The notes under the pieces: generated by a model
Database searches by the model: none
What the model was told of the DNA's origin: nothing
The model's input: the letters and a program-made list of their open reading frames with translations, nothing else
Position numbers and translations under genes: made by a program
Shown here: piece by piece, positions 1 to 8,723 of the stretch
Numbering within the stretch: position 1 is the first letter of the stretch
Layout of the letters: the number at the start of each line of letters is the position of its first letter
NCBI RefSeq assembly: GCF_041296385.1
Contig: NW_027183505.1
Span: 372,001 to 436,000, forward strand
Direction of reading: 5' to 3'
Length of the DNA: 64,000 bases
Source of the DNA: Aphelocoma coerulescens
Lineage: Eukaryota > Chordata > Aves > Passeriformes > Corvidae

Positions 1-39
1 GCAGCTGGCTCATGGGCCCACATTCAGGGCCCCCACCTC

Positions 40-55
40 GGGAGAAAATTCTCCC
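40..55. promoter_or_regulatory. Inverted repeat with heat-shock-element core (representative)
   Basis: GGGAGAA, two bases, TTCTCCC: a perfect 7-bp inverted repeat. Its centre AGAAAATTCT matches the nGAAnnTTCn pair recognised by heat shock factors. It appears unchanged at the same place in every monomer. Only two of the usual three or more units are present, so binding is uncertain. Confidence 0.35.
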
Positions 56-390
56 AATGTGCTCTGATGTTGAAGGAGTCAAGAAGAGAAGAAGGGAAAA
101 AAAACCCCCGAAGTCCCAGGAAAACAAAGTTCAACTCTCCATCTCCCCCCAGAGAAAAGGAGCTGAAAACTGGCAAAAAAGAAACCAAGTTGCTTCCTCT
201 GCTCTTGCTGCAAGCAGGATGCAGAGGAGTGTGTATGTGTGTCCTCGAAAAAACGCTCTGAGAATTTTGTCCGGTTTTTTTCCTCTCCCCCCTCTCAGGC
301 TCAGTTGAAAGGCACAGAAACGCACAAAGTTCACTTCTGGGCATAGAGCAGCAATAGGGGATACACATGATAAAGTCACCCCAAGACACA

Positions 391-685
391 GGGACAGAGA
401 ATTCAGTGGAAAGACTCCGAGAATTCTGCTCCCAGAGATCATTCATTCCTGCTCACACTGACCCTTGTAGCAAGGGGACATCGTTCCAGGCAGCCTGTAC
501 TGAGCATGTGGCTCCTGAGTGGGGTTTGTTGTTTAGGAAACCTGCTCCGGCTTTTCCATTCTTTCCTTGCAAACAGGAAAACTTCTCCTGGGGCTGTGTG
601 CAGGCAGAGCCCTGAGGAGAGCAGGTGGCACATGGTGCGCTGGGCTGGGACAGCCAGCTGCAGAGCTCAAGGGAAGAAGCCCAAA
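391..685. other. Non-repetitive part of the monomer (representative)
   Basis: About 295 bp between the LTR-like end and the minisatellite, present in every monomer. It carries two EcoRI sites (GAATTC at 399-404 and 421-426) that look conserved in all copies. I recognise no gene, RNA or known element. Variants here include C/G in CCTTSCAAAC near 570, A/C in GACMTCGTT near 482, and A/C in CACMCTGACC near 458. Confidence 0.7.
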
Positions 686-1484
686 GTGTCACAATGGCTC
701 CTTGCCTTCACATGCAACACCTGGGTCACAATGGTCTCCTTGATTCCATGAGGCCCCACTGTGTCACAATGGCTCCTTGGTTCCATCAGGTTCCGCAGTG
801 TCACCATGGTCTCCTTTGATCCGCACTGTCATCATGGACAATTGGTTCCATGAGGCCCCGCAGTGTCACAATGGTCCCTTGCTTCCATAGGTTTGATGTT
901 GTAACAATGGACTCCTTGCTTCTATGAGCTAGCCTGCTTTTTGCAGAGGTGTCTTTGGTTCCAACAAGGCCCCGCTGTGTCTCAGTGCACCCTGGCTTCC
1001 ATGCGGATCTGGAGTATCACAAAGGCTCCTTGGTTCCACCAGGTCCTGCTGTGTCACAATGGGTCCTGTGGTCCCTGAGGCCCTCCAAAACCATCGTGGA
1101 GGCTTGCTTCCATGAGGTTCCATTATGTGCCAGTGGTCATCTTGGTTCCAGGAGTTTCCTTAGTGTCACAATGCTCTCCATGCTTCCATTAGGCCCTGCT
1201 TTGCCACAATGGTCCCCTTGTTTCCATGAGGCCCCACTGTGTCACAATGGACCTATGGTTCCATGATGTTGCGTGGTGTCACCGTGCTCTTCTTGAATCC
1301 GCAGTGTAACCATGGACCATTGGTTCCATGCGGCCTGGCTGTGTCACAATGGGCTCCTTGATTCCATGATTCCCCACGGTGTCACAATGGAGCCTTGTTT
1401 CTAGGAGGTTCTGTACTGTCACAATTGTCTCCTTGATGCCATCAGCCCCTGCAGTGTCACAATGGCTCCTTGGTTCCATGAGGA
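686..1484 (+). repeat. Internal 37-bp minisatellite (representative copy, monomer 1)
   Basis: About 22 diverged copies of a motif of roughly 36-39 bp that opens with GTGTCACAATGG, has CTCCTTGG in the middle and closes with TTCCATGAGGCCCC. Copies differ much more from each other than the same copy differs between monomers, so the minisatellite expanded and decayed before the 2.18-kb unit was amplified. Equivalent blocks: 2868-3661, 5045-5843, 7227-8025, 9409-10206, 11590-12383, 13767-14565, 15949-16740, 18124-18922, 20306-21099, 22483-23276, 24660-25458, 26842-27633, 29017-29815, 31199-31997, 33380-34173, 35557-36355, 37739-38532, 39910-40703, 42085-42878, 44262-45055, 46439-47237, 48621-49414, 50798-51596, 52980-53773, 55151-55944, 57326-58119, 59503-60296, 61680-62478 and 63862-64000 (cut). 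Confidence 0.93.
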
Positions 1485-1622
1485 ACACAATAGCTTGGCA
1501 TAAGCATTGAGCAACAGCTGCTGAACACACCTGGCAACATCTGCTTGCATCAAAAGAGTGCTTCAAGCTGACAATGGCACCAGCAGCTTCCATCTGCAAC
1601 AGAGACCCAGGAAAGGACAGGC
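1485..1622. other. Spacer between minisatellite and LTR-like segment (representative)
   Basis: A 138-bp stretch without internal repeats, starting AACACAATAGCTTGG and ending AAAGGACAGGC. It is conserved across copies. Variants include AGTGCTTC/AGGGCTTC near 1557 and CCCAGGAAAGG/CCCATAAAAGG near 1610; the latter form is seen in monomers 17, 22, 24 and 29. No gene or RNA feature recognised. Confidence 0.65.
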
Positions 1623-1951
1623 TGTGCCGGTTTGGACAAATGTGGAGGAAAATATCCTCTGATAGAAGGCAGGTTACACCCAGCCCTCCCCCACCAGGTT
1701 TTTGGAAAAAAGAACTTTCCTGGGAAGAAAGTGAAAGAGATAAAAACTATTTTTTTAACAAACACACAGGAAAAGGATAACAATGCTAAATATTAAAAGC
1801 TCTCGCTGTGCAGAGAAAGCTGGGATAATTTTAGAGTCCTTCTGTGTTTCGGTGGGGTCTCCTGAAACATCCATAGACAGCGAGGCCCGTGCAAAGAAAC
1901 AGGGAGCGATTCTTGAGAGAAGTTTCAGAGCTCTTTCTTCTCCAGCCACAT

Positions 1952-1960
1952 GGGCGGGGC
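1952..1960 (+). promoter_or_regulatory. GC box (representative)
   Basis: GGGCGGGGC, an Sp1/KLF-type site, lies inside the LTR-like segment about 240 bp before the unit boundary. It looks conserved in every monomer despite containing a CpG, a site class that has decayed elsewhere in the repeat. Confidence 0.35.
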
Positions 1961-2164
1961 ACTGCCAAAGAACTGAGCAATCACAGCACAACCAGGGCCC
2001 TCCTGGCACAGGGCAACACAAAATAAGCAGTGCTGAACAGGATTAGGGCACATGTCAGCAGGGAGCAGGGAGACCCCCGTGCCCAGGCCATGCCTCTACC
2101 CCAGGGTCCCCTCTCCCATGACCTCATGGCAGGGGGGAGGAACCCCAACACTTCCGTAGGTGTA

Positions 2165-2185
2165 GTCTCTCTCCTCCTCCTTGCA
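2165..2185 (+). promoter_or_regulatory. 3' splice-acceptor-like site (representative)
   Basis: A pyrimidine run (TCTCTCTCCTCCTCCTT) is followed directly by GCAG|CTGG, as in vertebrate acceptors. A second similar site, TTCCTCTCCCCCCTCTCAG, ends at 298 in monomer 1. Both recur in every monomer. No matching donor is assigned. Confidence 0.25.
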
Positions 2186-4358
2186 GCTGGCTCATGGGCC
2201 CACATTCAGGGCCCCCACCTCGGGAGAAAATTCTCCCAATGTGCTCTGATGTTGAAAGAGTCAAGAAGAGAAGAAGGGAAAAAAACCCCCCGAAGTCCCA
2301 GGAAAACAAAGTTCAACTCTCCATCTCCCCCCAGAGAAAAGGAGCTGAAAACTGGCAAAAAAGAAACCAAGTTGCTTCCTCTGCTCTTGCTGCAAGCAGG
2401 ATGCAGAGGAGTGTGTATGTGTGTCCTCGAAAAAACGCTCTGAGAAGTTTGTCCGGTTTTTTTCCTCTCCCCCCTCTCAGGCTCAGTTGAAAGGCACAGA
2501 AATGCACAAAGTTCACTTCTGGGCATAGAGCAGCAATAGGGGATACACATGATAAAGTCACCCCAAGACACAGGGACAGAGAATTCAGTGGAAAGACTCC
2601 GAGAATTCTGCTCCCAGAGATCATTCATTCCTGCTCACACTGACCCTTGTAGAAAGGGGACATCGTTCCAGGCAGCCTGTACTGAGCATGTGGCTCCTGA
2701 GTGGGGTTTGTTGTTTAGGAAACCTGCTCCGGCTTTTCCATTCTTTCCTTGCAAACAGGAAAACTTCTCCTGGGGCTGTGTGCAGGCAGAGCCCTGAGGA
2801 GAGCAGGTGGCACATGGTGCGCTGGGCTGGGACAGCCAGCTGCAGAGCTCAAGGGAAGAAGCCCAAAGTGTCACAATGGCTCCTTGCCTTCACATGCAAC
2901 ACCTGGGTCACAATGGTCTCCTTGATTCCATGAGGCCCCACTGTGTCAAAATGGCTCCTTGGTTCCATCAGGTTCCGCAGTGTCACCATGGTCTCCTTTG
3001 ATCCGCACTGTCATCATGGACAATTGGTTCCATGAGGCCCCGCAGTGTCACAATGGTCCCTTGCTTCCATAGCTTTTACGTTGTAACAATGGACTCCTTG
3101 CTTCTATGAGCTAGCCTGCTTTTTGCAGAGGTGTCTTTGGTTCCAACAAGGCCCCGCTGTGTCTCAGTGCACCCTGGTTTCCATGTGGATGTGGAGTATC
3201 ACAAAGGCTCCTTGGTTCCACCAGGTCCTGCTGTGTCACAATGGGTCCTGTGGTCCCTGAGGCCCTCCAAAGTCATTGTGGAGGCTTGCTTCCATGAGGT
3301 TCCATTATGTGCCAGTGGTCATCTTGGTTCCAGGAGTTTCCTTAGTGTCACAATGCTCTCCATGCTTCCTTTAGGCCCTGCTTTGCCACAATGGTCCCCT
3401 TGTTTCCATGAGGCCCCGCTGTGTCACAATGGACCTATGGTTCCATGATGTTGCGTGGTGTCACCGTGCTCTTCTTGAATCCGCAGTGTAACCATGGACC
3501 ATTGGTTCCATGCAGCCGTGTCACAATGGGCTCCTTGATTCCATGATTCCCCACGGTGTCACAATGGAGCCTTGTTTCTAGGAGGTTCTGTACTGTCACA
3601 ATTGCCTCCTTGATGCCATCAGCCCCTGCAGTGTCACAATGGCTCCTTGGTTCCATGAGGAACACAATAGCTTGGCATAAGCATTGAGCAACAGCTGCTG
3701 AACACACCTGGCAACATCTGCTTGCATCAAAAGAGGGCTTCAAGCTGACAATGGCACCAGCAGCTTCCATCTGCAACAGAGACCCAGGAAAGGACAGGCT
3801 GTGCCGGTTTGGACAAATGTGGAGGAAAATATCCTCTGATAGAAGGCAGGTTACACCCAGCCCTCCCCCACCAGGTTTTTGGAAAAAAGAACTTTCCTGG
3901 GAAGAAAGTGAAAGAGATAAAAACTATTTTTTTAACAAACACACAGGAAAAGGATAACAATGCTAAATATTAAAAGCTCTCGCTGTGCAGAGAAAGCTGG
4001 GATAATTTGAGAGTCCTTCCGTGTTTCGGTGGGGTCTCCTGAAACATCCATAGACAGCGAGGCCCGTGCAAAGAAACAGGGAGCGATTCTTGAGAGAAGT
4101 TTCAGAGCTCTTTCTTCTCCAGCCACATGGGCGGGGCACTGCCAAAGAACTGAGCAATCACGGCACAACCAGGGCCCTCCTCGCACAGGGCAACACAAAA
4201 TAAGCAGTGCTGAACAGGATTAGGGCACATGTGAGAAGGGAGCAGGGAGACCCCGTGCCCAGGCCATGCCTCTACCCCACGGTCCCCTCTCCCATGACCT
4301 CATGGCAGGGGGGAGGAACCCCAACACTTCCGTAGGTGCAGTCTCTCTCCTCCTCCTT
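2183..4358 (+). repeat. Monomer 2, type A, 2176 bp
   Basis: Carries the short form GCAGCCGTG (5 bp less) near 3513, AGCTTTTACG near 3071 and the TCCTTTAGG state near 3368. Closest relative is monomer 6. Its end has the GAGAAGGG form with four Cs before GTGCCC. Confidence 0.95.
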
Positions 4359-6541
4359 GCAGCTGGCTCATGGGCCCACATTCAGGGCCCCCACCTCGGG
4401 AGAAAATTCTCCCAATGTGCTCTGATGTTGAAAGAGTCAAGAAGAGAAGAAGGGAAAAAAACCCCCAAAGTCCCAGGAAAACAAAGTTCAACTCTCCATC
4501 TCCCCCCAGAGAAAAGGAGCTGAAAACTGGCTAAAAAGAAACAAAGTTGCTTCCCTCTGCTCTTGCTGCAAGCAGGATGCAGAGGAGTGTGTATGTGTGT
4601 CCTTGAACAAACGCTCTGAGAAGTTTGTCCGGTTTTTTCTCCTCTCCTCCCTCTCAGGCTCAGTTGAAAGGCACAGAAATGCACAAAGTTCACTTCTGGG
4701 CATAGAGCAGCAATAGGGGATACACACGATAAAGTCACCCCAAGACACAGGGACAGAGAATTCAGTGGAAAGACTCCGAGAATTCTGCTCCCAGAGATCA
4801 TTCATTCCTGCTCACACTGACCCTTGTAGAAAGGGGACATCGTTCCAGGCAGCCTGTACTGAGCATGTGGCTCCTGAGTGGGGTTTGTTGTTTAGGAAAC
4901 CTGCTCCGGCTTTTCCATTCTTTCCTTCCAAACAGGAAAACTTCTCCTGGGGCTGTGTGCAGGCAGAGCCCTGAGGAGAGCAGGTGGCACATGGTGCGCT
5001 GGGCTGGGACAGCCAGCTGCAGAGCTCAAGGGAAGAAGCCCAAAGTGGCACAATGGCTCCTTGCCTTCACATGCAACACCTGGGTCACAATGGTCTCCTT
5101 GATTCCATGAGGCCCCACTGTGTCACAATGGCTCCTTGGTTCCATCAGGTTCCGCAGTGTCACCATGGTCTCCTTTGATCCGCACTGTCATCATGGACAA
5201 TTGGTTCCATGAGGCCCCGCAGTGTCACAATGGTCCCTTGCTTCCATAGCTTTTACGTTGTAACAATGGACTCCTTGCTTCTATGAGCTAGCCTGCTTTT
5301 TGCAGAGGTGTCTTTGGTTCCAACAAGGCCCCGCTGTGTCTCAGTGCACCCTGGCTTCCATGCGGATCTGGAGTATCACAAAGGCTCCTTGGTTCCACCA
5401 GGTCCTGCTGTGTCACAATGGGTCCTGTGGTCCCTGAGGCCCTCCAAAACCATCGTGGAGGCTTGCTTCCATGAGGTTCCATTATGTGCCAGTGGTCATC
5501 TTGGTTCCAGGAGTTTCCTTCGTGTCACAATGCTCTCCATGCTTCCTTTAGGCCCTGCTTTGCCACAATGGTCCCCTTGTTTCCATGAGGCCCCGCTGTG
5601 TCACAATGGACCTATGGTTCCATGATGTTGCGTGGTGTCACCGTGCTCTTCTTGAATCCGCAGTGTAACCATGGACCATTGGTTCCATGCGGCCTGGCTG
5701 TGTCACAATGGGCTCCTTGATTCCATGATTCCCCACGGTGTCACAATGGAGCCTTGTTTCTAGGAGGTTCTGTACTGTCACAATTGTCTCCTTGATGCCA
5801 TCAGCCCCTGCAGTGTCACAATGGCTCCTTGGTTCCATGAGGAACACAATAGCTTGGCATAAGCATTGAGCAACAGCTGCTGAACACACCTGGCAACATC
5901 TGCTTGCATCAAAAGAGTGCTTCAAGCTGACAATGGCACCAGCAGCTTCCATCTGCAACAGAGACCCAGGAAAGGACAGGCTGTGCCGGTTTGGACAAAT
6001 GTGGAGGAAAATATCCTCTGATAGAAGGCAGGTTACACCCAGCCCTCCCCCACCAGGTTTTTGGAAAAAAGAACTTTCCTGGGAAGAAAGTGAAAGAGAT
6101 AAAAACTATTTTTTTAACAAACACACAGGAAAAGGATAACAATGCTAAATATTAAAAGCTCTCGCTGTGCAGAGAAAGCTGGGATAATTTTAGAGTCCTT
6201 CTGTGTTTCGGTGGGGTCTCCTGAAACATCCATAGACAGCGAGGCCCGTGCAAAGAAACAGGGAGCGATTCTTGAGAGAAGTTTCAGAGCTCTTTCTTCT
6301 CCAGCCACATGGGCGGGGCACTGCCAAAGAACTGAGCAATCACAGCACAACCAGGGCCCTCCTCGCACAGGGCAACACAAAATAAGCAGTGCTGAACAGG
6401 ATTAGGGCACATGTCAGCAGGGAGCAGGGAGACCCCCGTGCCCAGGCCATGCCTCTACCCCAGGGTCCCCTCTCCCATGACCTCATGGCAGGGGGGAGGA
6501 ACCCCAACACTTCCGTAGGTGTAGTCTCTCTCCTCCTCCTT
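4359..6541 (+). repeat. Monomer 3, type B, 2183 bp
   Basis: Type B is defined by CCCCAAAGTCC, GGCTAAAAAG, TTCCCTCTGC, CCTTGAACAAAC and a CpG in CACACGATAAAG. Private changes: G at 5048 (GTGGCAC) and C at 5521 (CGTGTCAC). The mid-minisatellite resembles monomer 2 while both ends match monomer 7, so it is a mosaic. Confidence 0.95.
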
Positions 6542-8723
6542 GCAGCTGGCTCATGGGCCCACATTCAGGGCCCCCACCTCGGGAGAAAATTCTCCCAATG
6601 TGCTCTGATGTTGAAAGAGTCAAGAAGAGAAGAAGGGAAAAAAACCCCCCGAAGTCCCAGGAAAACAAAGTTCAACTCTCCATCTCCCCCCAGAGAAAAG
6701 GAGCTGAAAACTGGCAAAAAAGAAACCAAGTTGCTTCCTCTGCTCTTGCTGCAAGCAGGATGCAGAGGAGTGTGTATGTGTGTCCTCGAAAAAACGCTCT
6801 GAGAAGTTTGTCCGGTTTTTTTCCTCTCCCCCCTCTCAGGCTCAGTTGAAAGGCACAGAAACGCACAAAGTTCACTTCTGGGCATAGAGCAGCAATAGGG
6901 GATACACATGATAAAATCACCCCAAGACACAGGGACAGAGAATTCAGTGGAAAGACTCCGAGAATTCTGCTCCCAGAGATCATTCATTCCTGCTCACACT
7001 GACCCTTGTAGAAAGGGGACCTCGTTCCAGGCAGCCTGTACTGAGCATGTGGCTCCTGAGTGGGGTTTGTTGTTTAGGAAACCTGCTCCGGCTTTTCCAT
7101 TCTTTCCTTGCAAACAGGAAAACTTCTCCTGGGGCTGTGTGCAGGCAGAGCCCTGAGGAGAGCAGGTGGCACATGGTGCGCTGGGCTGGGACAGCCAGCT
7201 GCAGAGCTCAAGGGAAGAAGCCCAAAGTGTCACAATGGCTCCTTGCCTTCACATGCAACACCTGGGTCACAATGGTCTCCTTGATTCCATGAGGCCCCAC
7301 TGTGTCAAAATGGCTCCTTGGTTCCATCAGGTTCCGCAGTGTCACCATGGTCTCCTTTGATCCGCACTGTCATCATGGACAATTGGTTCCATGAGGCCCC
7401 GCAGTGTCACAATGGTCCCTTGCTTCCATAGCTTTTACGTTGTAACAATGGACTCCTTGCTTCTATGAGCTAGCCTGCTTTTTGCAGAGGTGTCTTTGGT
7501 TCCAACAAGGCCCCGCTGTGTCTCAGTGCACCCTGGTTTCCATGTGGATGTGGAGTATCACAAAGGCTCCTTGGTTCCACCAGGTCCTGCTGTGTCACAA
7601 TGGGTCCTGTGGTCCCTGAGGCCCTCCAAAGTCATTGTGGAGGCTTGCTTCCATGAGGTTCCATTATGTGCCAGTGGTCATCTTGGTTCCAGGAGTTTCC
7701 TTAGTGTCACAATGCTCTCCATGCTTCCATTAGGCCCTGCTTTGCCACAATGGTCCCCTTGTTTCCATGAGGCCCCGCTGTGTCACAATGGACCTATGGT
7801 TCCATGATGTTGCGTGGTGTCACCGTGCTCTTCTTGAATCCGCAGTTTAACCATGGACCATTGGTTCCATGCGGCCTGGCCGTCTCACAATGGGCTCCTT
7901 GATTCCATGATTCCCCACGGTGTCACAATGGAGCCTTGTTTCTAGGAGGTTCTGTACTGTCACAATTGCCTCCTTGATGCCATCAGCCCCTGCAGTGTCA
8001 CAATGGCTCCTTGGTTCCATGAGGAACACAATAGCTTGGCATAAGCATTGAGCAACAGCTGCTGAACACACCTGGCAACATCTGCTTGCATCAAAAGAGG
8101 GCTTCAAGCTGACAATGGCACCAGCAGCTTCCATCTGCAACAGAGACCCAGGAAAGGACAGGCTGCGCCGGTTTGAACAAATGTGGAGGAAAATATCCTC
8201 TGATAGAAGGCAGGTTACACCCAGCCCTCCCCCACCAGGTTTTTGGAAAAAAGAACTTTCCTGGGAAGAAAGTGAAAGAGATAAAAACTATTTTTTTAAC
8301 AAACACACAGGAAAAGGATAACAATGCTAAATATTAAAAGCTCTCGCTGTGCAGAGAAAGCTGGGATAATTTTAGAGTCCTTCTGTGTTTCGGTGGGGTC
8401 TCCTGAAACATCCATAGACAGCGAGGCCCGTGCAAAGAAACAGGGAGCAATTCTTGAGAGAAGTTTCAGAGCTCTTTCTTCTCCAGCCACATGGGCGGGG
8501 CACTGCCAAAGAACTGAGCAATCACAGCACAACCAGGGCCCTCCTCGCACAGGGCAACACAAAATAAGCAGTGCTGAACAGGATTAGGGCACATGTGAGC
8601 AGGGAGCAGGGAGACCCCCGTGCCCAGGCCATGCCTCTACCCCAGGGTCCCCTCTCCCATGACCTCATGGCAGGGGGGAGGAACCCCAACACTTCCGTAG
8701 GTGTAGTCTCTCTCCTCCTCCTT
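6542..8723 (+). repeat. Monomer 4, type A, 2182 bp
   Basis: Has the private CGTCTCAC near 7884, CAGTTTAACC near 7845 (also in 22 and 29), CTGCGCCGGTTTGAAC near 8164 and GGAGCAATTC near 8446. The last two are shared only with monomer 10. Confidence 0.95.

Larger units (their letters stand above)
1..2182 (+). repeat. Monomer 1, type A, 2182 bp
   Basis: Type A is defined by CCCCGAAGTCC, GAAACCAAG, TCCTCGAAAAAAC and CACATGATAAAG. This copy has AGAATTTTGTCC near 260, shared only with monomer 11, and the long 5-bp form GCGGCCTGGCTG near 1339. From about 573 it matches monomer 5. Confidence 0.95.
1623..2572 (+). mobile_element. LTR-like segment (representative copy spanning monomers 1 and 2)
   Basis: Begins TGTGCCGGTTTGGAC and ends CCCCAAGACACA, so it has the TG...CA ends of a retroviral LTR. 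In order it holds an A-rich stretch (about 1700-1790), a GC box (1952-1960), a CRE-like TGACCTCA (2119-2126), two pyrimidine-tract/CAG sites and an ATAAAG poly(A)-signal position about 20 bp before the end. The start and the ATAAAGTCACCCC end resemble bird ERV LTRs as I remember them; no search was run. GGACAG lies near both edges but is not flush, so no clean target-site duplication is visible. There are no gag, pol or env remnants. Other copies start at 3800, 5982, 8164, 10345, 12522, 14704, 16879, 19061, 21238, 23415, 25597, 27772, 29954, 32136, 34312, 36494, 38671, 40842, 43017, 45194, 47376, 49553, 51735, 53912, 56083, 58258, 60435 and 62617, each about 940-950 bp. Confidence 0.45.
573..6860 (+). 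repeat. 4-monomer higher-order repeat, 8,722-bp period, copy 1 (approximate edges)
   Basis: Monomers 1 (from about 573) through 3 and the first part of 4 align with 9295-15582 at an offset of 8,722 bp. The offset is 8,723 upstream of about 9592 because copy 2 lost one base there. Shared rare states include CCTGGCACA (1/5), TCCTTTAGG (2/6) and the order of long/short 5-bp variants. Edges are judged by eye: left of about 573 monomers 1 and 5 differ (AGAATTTT versus AGAAGTTT, TTGCAAAC versus TTCCAAAC), and right of about 6860 monomers 4 and 8 differ at many sites. Confidence 0.8.

Noticed and set aside
24..446. Recurrent 140-codon minus-strand open frame (and the 137-, 105-, 113- and 98-codon frames on both strands) in most monomers
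   Set aside because: They overlap on opposite strands, recur only because the DNA repeats, change length or frame with A/C-run and 5-bp indels between monomers, and show no recognisable domain, codon bias or start context.
949..1266. 105-codon plus-strand frame kept open in most monomers across the minisatellite
   Set aside because: The 37-bp period shifts frame at every submotif, so the product has no repeating peptide. Variants between monomers do not favour synonymous sites. Low stop density follows from the motif's composition.
686..1484. CRISPR-like array of ~37-bp repeats
   Set aside because: The repeats are contiguous with no spacers and are highly diverged, there are no cas genes, and the setting is eukaryotic satellite DNA.
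1600..1640. Target-site duplication flanking the LTR-like segment (GGACAG near both edges)
   Set aside because: The hexamers are not flush with the TG and CA ends and are offset differently on each side, so chance is as likely.
1700..1800. TATA-box promoter in the A-rich tract (GATAAAAACTATTTTTTTAAC)
   Set aside because: The match is loose, lies far from the GC box, and A-rich runs give such strings by composition; there is not enough to call a promoter.
2041..2050. Telomere-like TTAGGG in GATTAGGGCAC
   Set aside because: A single isolated hexamer per monomer with no tandem TTAGGG; expected by chance.
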